Below are positions 15,201 through 25,300 of a stretch of 37,761 nt of DNA, one piece after another (the stretch's first letter is position 1; each line of letters starts with the position of its first letter). This DNA comes from a virus. A model generated the notes under the pieces. The model saw only the letters and a program-made list of their open reading frames with translations, was not told where the DNA came from and made no database searches. Both the position numbers and the translations under genes were made by a program. Where the stretch lies: positions 1 to 37,761 of IMG/VR virus record IMGVR_UViG_3300001847_000319. One strand, 5' to 3'.

Positions 15201-17140
15201 GTGTCCGGCTCGTTGATGTTGATGCTTTCACCCTGAACAACCTCAACCGATCCTAGGTCAGTCTTGAGGATGACTTTTGCGCACGTCGCGGTCGCATTGG
15301 TTACTATTGCTGTGCTAGTGCTTCCGCTGTACGGGATCTGAAACTGCGTGGAACTTCTTACGTTTATAAGATAGTTGCCGTTGACCGCGGTGTTTCCTGT
15401 TACACCAGCAATAGCGACGTTCTGACCATTAGCGAAACCATGGTTGGCGGATTCAATCTGAAAGGTACTTCCAGCAGTTCTAGCAATAGTCGTAACTACT
15501 GCCCACATCACAGTAGCAGTTACCGTGCCAGTTACTGTAGTTTGAATCGTTACTTTAGTCGAACTATATACCTCGACTACATAGGTGCCGTCGAATACTG
15601 TGCCGCCAGATATAACGATCTGATCGCCGTTATATAGACCGTGAGCACCGGTAAATGTAACCATGGCACTTTTGCCGTCTGCATTGTCTACGACAGAAGA
15701 AGTGTAATTTAAGATGGTGATTCCACCGACTCTTTGAATCGTATCGGATCGGTTTGCGAGCCAGTAAAGATTTCCGCCTGCGTTGTAAGTATTAAAATCT
15801 GTTCTGTCTGTTGTCTGTATCTCAGATCCAGAGTATACACCTTTTGTGTAAACTGCGTTCTCAAGTCCACCTAGTCCTGTATAGTTCTTCTCGAGCTGTA
15901 TCGATTTTGCTTCGCTAGGATTTGTAGTTACAGATCCACCGCCACTAGCTTCAGTCCAGAAGTTAACGACGCGAGTGTACATGTAATCGGGATCGCCTTT
16001 TGCCTTTACCCAGTCGCCTAAGTTGAGATTAGAGAAACCGCCAGCTATGATGCTTAAACCTACAGCAGGACCGTTGACGTAAACGCTGCTGTTGAAGAAA
16101 GTTACAGGAGTATCAAGCGGGTTGATCTTCTTGCTTCGCAGCATCTGTATCCACATGACCTGCTCGTTGAGCAAGGTCTTCGTTCCTGCTCTTACGATGA
16201 TCTCGCGCGGATCGTTCATCTTGCGATATACGATGTCCTCGGTCCAAGTAACTTGACCAACCGTACTGTTGCTGTGCTGCCATGTTCCTTTTGATTTTAA
16301 GCTGGAGCCAAGCGCATCATCGTAGACGTTAACTAAGCTAAGATCACTTGTGGTCTCGTACCAGTAAGTCGTACCTGACAACTCAGCCAGCTTCGTCATA
16401 ACGGCATCCATCCAGTCTTTTAAGGTCTGGATGTTCTTGTCACCGCCGAAGAAAGGTGTAGGAAACGACGGGCTGTTTATGGTTGACGAAGGTTCACTTC
16501 TAGCATACTGTGTTGATGGTAATGCTGGAAACTGAAAACGTGCGTTTGGGTCAGGAGAAGTTCCGCCGGTTCCAAGTCGGAACATAAGATTGCGGCAGTC
16601 AGTGATGTCAGTGATCGACGTGCTATAGCCAATCTTAGCGACCGGTATCGTGCCCTGCGGAAATCCTGCTGTCGATACTCCAGCTTGAACTACAAGTACG
16701 GCTTCTGTATTGATGGTCTGGTTGAACTCACCGCCCTCTCCGCCGTTTAGATCAACGTCCCAGAAGGCGCGTGTATCTTGTGCTGTTCCAGTAGTTGTTA
16801 GAGTCAAATATATATAGTTAGTGGCACCAGGGCGAAGTTCCTGACCTAAGACTAAAGGTTGAGATAGTGCATTACCTTCTGGAAGGCCAGAGAAAAAACT
16901 ACCAGCTGCTGATGTAGGATCATAAAGTACAGAATCTGCTACCTTTATAGATACACTGTTAGTGCCTATAGCGTTAGGAGCGTCAACAATCTCGAAGCCT
17001 TTGAGAATTATGGGTCTGCTGCCGACGAAACTTTTTACAAGTTCTTTAAAGTCAGAAGCAACATAAGATTGCACGGACAAGAAGTCGGCCAAGTCTACGC
17101 GCTGCTGCGAACCGACGAGTAAGCGCCCAAGAACGGCCAT
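12281..17140 (-). CDS. Giant fibre/baseplate-adaptor protein (1619 aa)
   Basis: A 1619-aa virion protein. The N-terminus (MAVLGRLLVGSQQRVDLADF, then IILKGFEIVD) resembles the baseplate-attaching start of large phage fibre/wedge proteins; a DUF4815-type relation is possible. Residues 484-622 hold two FCCH-like modules (GAHGLYNGDQIVISGG; NHGFANGQNVAIAG). Residues about 969-1040 and 1532-1607 are an internal duplication with LPxDSR, FLNGQ/YLNGQ, DYxE and GLVDGD. Between them, residues about 1200-1375 are 35-aa tandem repeats typical of a trimeric fibre shaft. AGGAG precedes ATG 17140; a 5-bp hairpin (17150-17162) abuts it. Its place after the gpI-position gene suggests it bridges baseplate and fibres. 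Confidence 0.75.
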   Translation of the reverse strand: MAVLGRLLVGSQQRVDLADFLSVQSYVASDFKELVKSFVGSRPIILKGFEIVDAPNAIGTNSVSIKVADSVLYDPTSAAGSFFSGLPEGNALSQPLVLGQELRPGATNYIYLTLTTTGTAQDTRAFWDVDLNGGEGGEFNQTINTEAVLVVQAGVSTAGFPQGTIPVAKIGYSTSITDITDCRNLMFRLGTGGTSPDPNARFQFPALPSTQYARSEPSSTINSPSFPTPFFGGDKNIQTLKDWMDAVMTKLAELSGTTYWYETTSDLSLVNVYDDALGSSLKSKGTWQHSNSTVGQVTWTEDIVYRKMNDPREIIVRAGTKTLLNEQVMWIQMLRSKKINPLDTPVTFFNSSVYVNGPAVGLSIIAGGFSNLNLGDWVKAKGDPDYMYTRVVNFWTEASGGGSVTTNPSEAKSIQLEKNYTGLGGLENAVYTKGVYSGSEIQTTDRTDFNTYNAGGNLYWLANRSDTIQRVGGITILNYTSSVVDNADGKSAMVTFTGAHGLYNGDQIVISGGTVFDGTYVVEVYSSTKVTIQTTVTGTVTATVMWAVVTTIARTAGSTFQIESANHGFANGQNVAIAGVTGNTAVNGNYLINVRSSTQFQIPYSGSTSTAIVTNATATCAKVILKTDLGSVEVVQGESININEPDTKNLLGFIGMDSLAQTNPVYVVPSDVNNNMLAGASDYNSSATDSLTARVSRLTAMMADRVQDRGIKLIGKTTFRNTTSGSNQLITVAGDNLTVVKPGSSSQTATWSSPYPLAVNTALVVDIDRNGSGTLTPTVVAFDSNYLLQENRIVLLYRLSDSYVQTWDGNRIHPAASWTSNETEITQNKNIIVNEQVGTYYDGSKINFLTAIGYVYINIPGSNYYNRIDVSNFTSGISITDGQSAWVKINRRANKTFTNLQTSSSYEDSDAAGSVYVTASSSVPTNQDTIVLYSVQGTPGVLLRHHNADTSRSTIYEEYITVSGNHASPYLVTLPLDSRNGSVQAYYIKGAGQLEIFLNGQRQKVGEDYTENGTVNTAQSSVTFTRDYGLVDGDILCFRLASKGGIYTIDGGTTTTLQQAYNQGRTVTTIDGSPMTVSSSAGYKALQINGDLGVTGVIDPTGIAFTEQAANPLGSKDGLWIDTSGNLNQARPGKTPVSVNITQSITNPSTFLTAGNGIGISTATIFTNLDTNSGLEFNSAALRVMLPAAGPLARDATGIILNTDATSMQVTSSILGVKVDGSGAIVKGASGIGVNLETSNPTLQISSNQLGAKLDGSRAITTGTSGIGVNLNATNPGLAITANALDTKLDGSRAITSGASGLGVNLNATNPGLAITANALDAKLDAARAITSGASGLGVNLESSNPTLQISANQLGAKLDAAGAIVTGSAGLKIAVDGTSIKIQSNQLVVSGVPNLLSTFTNNSGSSIAAGSIVAGDTTTGQIALVSSNTLASATKFVGVAYATIANGTSGQVQTAGIATVSSSSLTVGKPVYFDPTTPGGVTSTRPTTYGTPIFMLGVATSSSTVAMQPQFIAVNTNIYREKYIQSGALATGGTVTLPVDSRAGGATRYYVVGQGYLSVYLNGQLLEPGGDDYSEVGSAGADSNQITITREDGLVDGDKLEFRIEAAQALARSLLSMT
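13016..13540 (-). repeat. 105-bp tandem repeats (35-aa fibre-shaft units)
   Basis: The anchor GTTTACGCC or its variant ATTTACACC recurs at 13121, 13226, 13331 and 13436, exactly 105 bases apart, with weaker units on both sides. Each unit encodes a 35-aa pattern NPxLxIxxNxLxxKLDxxxAI followed by GxSGxGVNL. The two middle units are nearly identical in protein, which suggests recent duplication or gene conversion. Confidence 0.85.
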
Positions 17141-17236
17141 ATCTAACTCCTAAGAATCTTAGAGTATTTTAAATCAATTGCTGCCATATCTACTTCCATA
17201 CACAACTGTTAAATTATACAGCATTTACCGTCAGCT

Positions 17237-19387
17237 CTATAGGCCAAGAAGAATCTCATTCTCACTTGTCTCAGAGTACACGTCATATTCAGAATAATAC
17301 AAAGTTGGATATCTAATTATATACTTAAGAAACAAACCCACACTTTTGACTTGAGATATCAGATCTTGTAATATCTGTCGAGCCTTAGCTGGATCAGACA
17401 CGTAGAACGCGTATTCTTTTCCCAAACCACCCATAACAACGGCACCTTTTCTCCTGATGGCGGTAATAGTGGTTCCTACTGAGTGATTGTACTTAAAAAC
17501 ATAAGCTGGATCAAGCGCAATCATTCCACTTGAAGCCTTATAAAGATATCTAACAGGGCCTTCCTGAGAGTTTAAGCCATAGTCAAATATTATGTAACCT
17601 TCTTCGTTTGGAATATTATTTGGAGTGTTTATCTGAAGATTAAGAACGATGTTTCCTGCTCGTATCTCTTGCGAGCTTGTCCCTACATACGATGACACTA
17701 TAAAAGGAGCCAGTGTGTCGTACATATAAGGACCTAATATCCCTGAGTTTGCTATAGAAGAAGTGAGATAAACAGGAGATCCCGCATCTGCCAGACCGAT
17801 TCGCTCGATCCTAACGTTTCCACTACCTATAGGTGCGGTAGCATTACTACTAGATTGACATGTAAAAGTGTGATCGTCAACAACATCTATGACATCGAAT
17901 ATGCCGTTTAAAGAAGTTGCTGGACTAGGAACATTGTAGACCTTAACTGATCCTATAGCTGCTATTCGATGCGCAGTTGTAGTAGTTATAGTAAGTACGC
18001 CTTTAGAATCAGACTGCGCAGACGCGATCAAAAGTTCTTGAACACCTGCAGCTACAGGCAGAGATGGTGATATGCCAGATAATATATATCCGCCAGTGAC
18101 CTGTGTTTTTGACGTATAAGAGAACCTGCTATGATCGATGTCAAAGTTAGTATCGATGGTCTGAGTAGTAACTTCATCCACTGTCGGTGTTATTATGCGA
18201 CACTTAACTTCGTCTATGTGCTGTATGACAAACTGCCCACTACTAGGCCACTCATTGGCGCGATCGTCTACCGTTATCGACGTATCAGAGTTTCTAGTAA
18301 CCATATTGGTTACGGGACCGTTTAAGTGAGCTGATCCTTTAAGTTTTCTTCTTACAACAGGCGGAGTCGACGGCATCTCTATGATGATCTCTCCTGGAGT
18401 CACTTCCCATACCACAGAACGATTGTCGCGCGTGTATACCACAGACCTTTCAGGCCGCACAAATCTTACATAATATCCAGGATTTGTCGCATGATCAAAT
18501 GATCCAGGTGTAGCAAAAAGATTCTGAAAATCAAAGTATGAGTCTGCTATATTAACATTTAATATAGTAAAAGTCCCACTATTGCCAGGCATATCTATTA
18601 CAACGTTGTCTCCAACCTCTATTAAGAATAGGTTTGCGCCTGTTCCGCCTGCGTAAGTTAATCTAGCCGTATCGCCTATTTTACTAATAGTCCATTGCGT
18701 ATCTATTCCAGAACCAGCTCCGTCGACTATGCCAGGAAATTTAAGCGATATATCGGCTCTACCGCCTTTAATCTCAATAGATCCCTTAGATCCTATTGTA
18801 TTAGTAAACAGTCTAACGTAGTCGCGTCTTGCTACTTTATCGCTAAATACAACTGCAAAACTATGCTTAGCTTGACGATTTATTGCTGTTACTATTTCTT
18901 CTGCTGTTGCATTTAAAGGATCGTTGAAGTCGAGTGATGAGAAAATTATGTTTTCTTCATTTGATCCATCGATCAGATACTGAAGATCCCAGCTATCTTT
19001 AATTATAAAAGGACCGTAAACGCTAGTCTGCGTAAAAGCAGTTGTTGATTCTTTAAAAAAGAATATATCAAGTAACTGATCAACTATGCTTTTAACTTGT
19101 TTTGGTTGATAAGCCAATATGGGAACGTATTTTCTAAGTGTTGCGTCATCCATACCGACAACTTTAGGCCTGGATATCTTGTAATTTGCAGCAAGTCTGT
19201 CTAGATATGGCCTATAGGCGCTACTTATAAAAAATTGTTTTCTAACTTCTTCTATAAGATCGGCTATGTCTTGATCAGATTCGCCTATGGCCTCAATTAT
19301 AGCCTTCCAGTTAGGATTGACTCTGGTATTAAAATACGGATTAAGCTGATCGTGTAGGTTGTCTACGGCTTTGCGATTATTTGCCAT
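17237..19387 (-). CDS. Baseplate wedge protein in gpI/XkdU position
   Basis: A 716-aa protein directly downstream of the J gene, the position of gpI/XkdU. Its first 110 residues are helical (NPYFNTRVNPNWKAIIEAIG; AYRPYLDRLAANY), as expected of a wedge protein that docks on J. A middle module (about residues 165-215) has AEEIVTAINRQAKHSF and GSKGSIEIKGGRAD, a pattern also present in the J protein. An FCCH-like module with TTTTAHRIAAIGSVKV and LNGIFDVIDV spans about residues 459-529. The end is charged and aromatic (YIIRYPTLYYSEYDVYSE). GAGGTGAAAG precedes the ATG. It is several times longer than P2 gpI. Family membership rests mainly on position. Confidence 0.68.
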   Translation of the reverse strand: MANNRKAVDNLHDQLNPYFNTRVNPNWKAIIEAIGESDQDIADLIEEVRKQFFISSAYRPYLDRLAANYKISRPKVVGMDDATLRKYVPILAYQPKQVKSIVDQLLDIFFFKESTTAFTQTSVYGPFIIKDSWDLQYLIDGSNEENIIFSSLDFNDPLNATAEEIVTAINRQAKHSFAVVFSDKVARRDYVRLFTNTIGSKGSIEIKGGRADISLKFPGIVDGAGSGIDTQWTISKIGDTARLTYAGGTGANLFLIEVGDNVVIDMPGNSGTFTILNVNIADSYFDFQNLFATPGSFDHATNPGYYVRFVRPERSVVYTRDNRSVVWEVTPGEIIIEMPSTPPVVRRKLKGSAHLNGPVTNMVTRNSDTSITVDDRANEWPSSGQFVIQHIDEVKCRIITPTVDEVTTQTIDTNFDIDHSRFSYTSKTQVTGGYILSGISPSLPVAAGVQELLIASAQSDSKGVLTITTTTAHRIAAIGSVKVYNVPSPATSLNGIFDVIDVVDDHTFTCQSSSNATAPIGSGNVRIERIGLADAGSPVYLTSSIANSGILGPYMYDTLAPFIVSSYVGTSSQEIRAGNIVLNLQINTPNNIPNEEGYIIFDYGLNSQEGPVRYLYKASSGMIALDPAYVFKYNHSVGTTITAIRRKGAVVMGGLGKEYAFYVSDPAKARQILQDLISQVKSVGLFLKYIIRYPTLYYSEYDVYSETSENEILLGL

Positions 19388-19395
19388 CTTTCACC

Positions 19396-22300
19396 TCATG
19401 ATAAGCTTATAAGATCTGGCGATGTTATAGCTTTTTCGTTGTCGTAAATTGAAACTCTTTCCCCGTTGTTGTCAGGCGTAGTCTTTGTAATTGTTACAGC
19501 ATCTACGCCAGTAATATCTTTTACTCGTCTTACGATCTCGGACAGAACCACGTCTTGTCCAACGCCCAACGAAGATATATAACTAATAACTGTTGATTTA
19601 ATATCATTTGTAATATCGTTTAAATTTACACCATCTTTTGTAGAGATCTTCAGCGCAACGCTGATTTGTTTAACTAATGGAGGAAGTGACTCGATATTAG
19701 AGCCGACCGCCCGCCGTCCTGGGTATGTCTCAGAATCTGGCTCATATCCATCAATGATGCGCTGCACAGTTCGCATTAGCCCTGTATAGTAAGAATATCC
19801 GTCAACGCCTGTAGCAGTGTCTGTTGGGAAAGCTATCTTGCCCATCGACATTATTTTGGTACCATAGTCGCTAGACATTTTATATGATCTATCGCTTGTT
19901 GTTACGTATAGTATACGTTGATCGAAATTAAAACGGCTAATAGACGCGTTCTCGACTGTTCTAACTGTTTCGTATAAAGCAGAGCTGGATTCTAAAAGAT
20001 AAAAACCTGTTAAGTCTGCTGCCAAACTAACGCTAGTCTGCGATAGGCCACTAGTGTTTGTTACCTTAACGTATTGGCGACGATCTGTAGCATCACTTCC
20101 CCATTCAGTTGTTTCTCGTTTACCAGTATTTAACTTATTAAACCATGTGCTATCTGTTATAGAGTTTATAACAAGACTATCGCCTACAAGTGCAGAATCG
20201 CACTCGTATACCTGTAGATCGTCAATGTTAAGAAGTTCTGTCCCTAAGCCTACGCCGTTTTCAAAGTCTGCTACAAGACCAACGCTCGTGCTAGTTGCAC
20301 CTCTATAGGTTTGACCAAGCGTTACTGATGTAGCCAGTGACGGCGTTAAAGAGTTCATTGCAATAACTTGAACAAATGCTGCGTCATCATCGTCTATGCT
20401 ACGTATCCAAGATCCAACGCTAACGTTCTTAAAAGAGCCTGCAGTGCCAGAAACTGTACTCGAACCTGAGTTCCATGTTGCTGTAATATCTGTGTAGTTC
20501 ATTAACTTATAGGTATCGAGCTCTTCTTTTCCGTTTGCGTTTTGAATAACTATTGAATCGTTGTCAACTGACAATATTCTAAATCGACCCCTATTATCAG
20601 CTTTAAATGTGCTGCCTGAGATCTGAACGAAGTCATCGACGCAGACGCCACAGTCAGCAAACTTAGGACTATCGCCTAGTGCTGCCTGGATTCTGAAAAG
20701 ATCCTTGAAGCCAAGACTGCTTATCTTGTATCGCGTTGTTGTTGAGCTAGACAATGTGCAGTTACCGTTAGTCGTGCTCGCGCTGACGCTGGACAAGAAC
20801 TTAAAAGAAGTCGATGTTGGAGTCTCAGTTACAGTTACGGTTCCGTCGACGGTTCCGGTATCGCTGATGACCACGCTGTCGCCTATGCTGAAACCATGAG
20901 GAATCGACGTCGTTGCTGTAGCTGTAGTTCCGTTAAGAACAATAGTCGTAGCACGTCTAAGTGCAGAATGCTTAAGCCTGAATCTTGTGGATATAGCTGG
21001 TGATATTGACATCCCACCGGTTTCGCTGACGAACTTGTTGCTCATCGCTCTTCCGTTGGGATTTATGACGTCCATATAGCTGCTGCTTGGATTGACGCTC
21101 AGAACCGGAAGACCAGATACAGTGAGTGCACCTGAGGTTTGCGACTGATTGCCCATGGGCCAGTTTGCGATAAGGCTAGTGTCACCACTCTTTGGCCACA
21201 CGTTAACGATATCGCCAGGCTGAACGTTAGCAAGGCTTGTTCCTGAGGTAAGAGAAGAAACCATGAAAGATGCCAGATTTACGTCAGAAGACAACGCAGC
21301 AGAAAGCTTAGAAACAATAGTGTTTACAGAATCACCGCTCAGCACGCTTACCTTTGTCTTATAGGTTGCAAGATTATATGGTTTTCCAGCCATGTTGCTA
21401 GGAGTGGTTCCGGCTCCATCGACGTCGAACCATACCGCAAATGTAGGAGTGGATCCTGGCGAGTTGAAAGATGGACCTGTTATGACGAAGTAATCTGCTT
21501 GAGTTGGAACTTGATCGACGGTCAGAGACAACGACATCGGAGATGCGCTGTTGCCTTCAAAGAAGTCAAAAGCATGTATTCTAGTAGACAGTGACGTTCC
21601 ATCTGCCGCATATGCTTGAGTATGAGTGCTTTGTGCTTCAACCGAAGCAAGACTTCCGCCTACACTTACTGCATTTGAACCGGTACACTGAAATTGGAAC
21701 GTGTTGGTTCCAGGACTTAGAACGGTCCATGTGCCGTTCAAGGACGGAACATCGATGATGCCCGATATAACGACGATCTGTCCCGCAAGAAGGTTGTGAT
21801 TTGAAGAAAGCGTGACTGTCGCTGTGCTGTAAGGTGCGCCGTAAACTCTAGTTATTGAGCTGATGTTGTAGCTCTGCACAAGTCCGCTTACAACAGCCTT
21901 AGCACCAGACGGCGTATGCGCCCAGCGCCAGATGGTACCAGTTGCTGCACTATAACTAGAAGAAACATCGGTTATGTTCCAGCGAGTATACGGGTTAAAG
22001 TTAAACGCACGAGAGCCTATAAAATATTTAACATTACCAAGTGAGTCATTTTGAACTTGAACAGTAGTATTTAAATCTGGCAAAAACTTGCGTTTAGCAG
22101 GAAGATCGTTGTATATCTTGATCGTGTCTCCCTTACTGAAGACGTTTGGATAAGCTTGTACTGCTAATTTTAAGTATTCGATATTTGAGTCGGTATTTAC
22201 GTCAATACCAGCTGATCCTATTATGCTGAGCTCTGCCGAGTTAGCACGACCGCCTACGACCTCAACAGCGCCTGCTGTACCAAGTTTCTTTGACTTAATT

Positions 22301-25300
22301 TGTATCCTTCTAAAATCACCCGCAATATCCACGTCTGCAACTATAGGTAGCTGAGACATGGCTTTATGCGTAAGCTGATGTTTAACGTTGTCTACCGTCC
22401 TAGGAATCAATTTGAAAAACTCACCTACGTCAGTTGTTCCAGGATTAGGACAAGACGACATGTCGTAGATACTTGGTTGCAACCCTTGAAGTATCAAGCT
22501 TTTCTTTAGCACAAACTCTGGATCTGCGTTTGAAAAACTCTTAACAAAAGATTCGCCGTCGAACATCTTAACGAAGTTACTTAGACCTGACAATGGATCT
22601 GGATTGTGAGCGTACGAAACGGCAAGAAGCTCTTCCTTAGTCGCTGTATCGATAATATCAGTAGCGTTACCAACGTATGCGGCAGTCATAGTTTGGCTAG
22701 TATTTATAACATCGCATATGTCGCTTACTGCAGTCGACAACAATGGATATATAAGTATACCAGTGCTAGATGAAGTTATATTATAGCTATTATTTTGTCC
22801 AATTTGAGTTACAGCAACTGTAAAACCAGTAGCATAAGGCGAAACGCCATCAGAAGCTGTCCCTCTTGCGCCGTTGTAGTAATTTGATATCGTAACTTGA
22901 GATCCACTTGATATTGCAACAAACTCAGAATCAGCATTCATGTATGCAGCAATTTTACTAGCCACTGTATTGGCAGAGTCTGTTGAGTTTAATATAACCT
23001 GAATAGCTCTATCGCACCCATGGGGAGGAATAGCATCGCCGTTCACGTTCAGCCATACTGCGACGGTAGATGTGATGCCGTCGTATAATTTAAAATACTT
23101 ACCGCCAATAGGATTTCCGGAATTTGTCGTAGCAAAAGTAAAAGACGTACCAGACCCGTTAGATGCCGCAATAACTGGACCAATGAAAGAATTAGTAAGT
23201 GTAAAAGAACTGCCTGATGAGTACGTGGTAATAAATTGAGAGTCTGCATCTATAGCAGATGCTGTCGCAGATGCGACTGCACTATTAGAACTGGAACTTG
23301 TTAGTCCAGAGATCTTTATATATCTAATCGCACCAGGAACCGAAGGCGTAGGAGTAGAACCCGTCAAATCATACCACACCACAACAAGACCAGCTTGATC
23401 GTATATGTTAAAGTATCCGCCTGTTGTTATTGAGGAGCCAGACGTGACCGTAACGGTTTGCGTCATGTTTGTTCCAGCTGCTACAATATTACTAACCTGT
23501 GCAACGTCAACAACGCCTGCTGTAGTCTGTGTGGCATTTGGATTATATACGTCAACATATTTAAGCACATCGCTGACTGCATTTATTTTAAAAGTACCGT
23601 AGTTGCCTGGAGAAATACTGCTTCCTAACGTGCTTGCTATTGATAGTATGTCGCCAATATCAACTGTGCTTAGATCAATAGTAGATTCAAAACCGTATCT
23701 GCACATGTTTGTAGACATATTGAAAACGAATCCTAAACCACTTTGACTAGGCGCAGGAGTTGATATGTCGAAATTGTTAGTTATGGATACAACATTTTGA
23801 AAAGATGTGGCAACAAAACTGTCATCGTTGTCAATTGCAACAGCTGTTTTAGCAGCAACATTAGTCGCACTATCACCTGTCACGATAGATCCTATTCTCC
23901 AATATCGACTTACAGTAACGCCAGGAATAGACACTGTTGGCTGAGACGTGCTATCGTTATTTACAGCATACCAGAAAACGACCACGCTATTTGTGCTGTT
24001 GTATAGATAAAAATAATCACCACTTGATACTTGGCCAGTGCTTGAACCTTGTGCAGTCGTAGTAATAGTTTTGATATTGCGAACCGTAAATCTAGAACCA
24101 CTATTAAATCCAGTAGCTTTAGCGTCATCTGATCCAAAGTAATAAGTTGTTGTCGTGTATTCAGAATTGTTATCGTGTAATATTTTTGCTGATTGATTTT
24201 TATAAGAAGGATAATCGATGACAAATCTATGAGAATCACCGATTGGACCATATTCTTTTGCGCGCAATATCAAGGTTCCATCACTAGAAGAAACGCCGCC
24301 TGTTCTATACCAGTTGCGACTTCTAAACCATACTGCGTAATCATCAAAGTTTGTATTTATAGGAGATGAGGTCGACCATACTGTAGGGCTTCCAAAAGTA
24401 ACGCCTGATTCGTTGTCTGCATCATAAGCAGAAAATTGATTATTAGTAGGGGCTATAAAAGAACCTACTCTTCCTGTACGCCAAAAGTTTACGTTGATTG
24501 TTCTATTTACAGCGTCGTTGTCTAAGATAAATATAACTGAATCATCTGAAGAAAAAGTAAGAGATTTCACCAATTGAAGAGAATCACCAGAAAGATAATC
24601 AAAAGAAGCATTAGGAGTTGCATCGCGTATCTCTAAAATATTGCTAGGTTGAATCTCTACTGGGGTTTTAAACAGCGATTTATTGGCACCAGATGTGATG
24701 TTTACAACGTCGCTGTACGCAAGACTAGAAGTGTTAAATAAAGAAGAGCTTAACGAGGCAGCATTGTCAAGTGCATTAGCAGAGATACCACCGGTAACGT
24801 CTGCATATCTAACGCGATCTTTAAGAAGAGTGTTTGTACTTATTAAGTCGCCTACGCGCTCTATATATGAGCCACGCTTGAACCATGTAAGCATATCCGC
24901 ACTGGCAATTCTAGTTGCGACGTGAGATTGATTACCCAGCTCTGATCCTTGAGCTGTATCAAATATAAAGGACAACTTTCCTATAGAAACCGGCACAGCT
25001 ATTGCGCCATCGTTCTCTGTGGTGCTTGTCATCTTTAACGAGCTTGTCTTAAATATAGAACCTTTAACGTTTGCAAGATCACTGCCAAAAGACGATATCA
25101 TCTGCTGAAGAGTGATCGGCACAGAAGTTGAAACATAAGATGCTTTCCATATCTGCGGATACGCGTCAGATCCGAAGGTCTGAACGTCTTGCTCTAAGCT
25201 TGTTTTATGAAAGTCTAAAGCAGGATCCGCTGACGCACTTACGTTGATAACGTCAACGAAGGTGTCAACTCCAGATGTTGTGTGTTTGCCTTTTTTTACT

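Noticed and set aside
17143-17199. An 18-codon open frame (MEVDMAAIDLKYSK...) on the - strand just before the 1619-aa gene
   Set aside because: No ribosome site precedes it and its end coincides with the ribosome site of the large gene; such a short frame is expected by chance in A+T-rich leader DNA.
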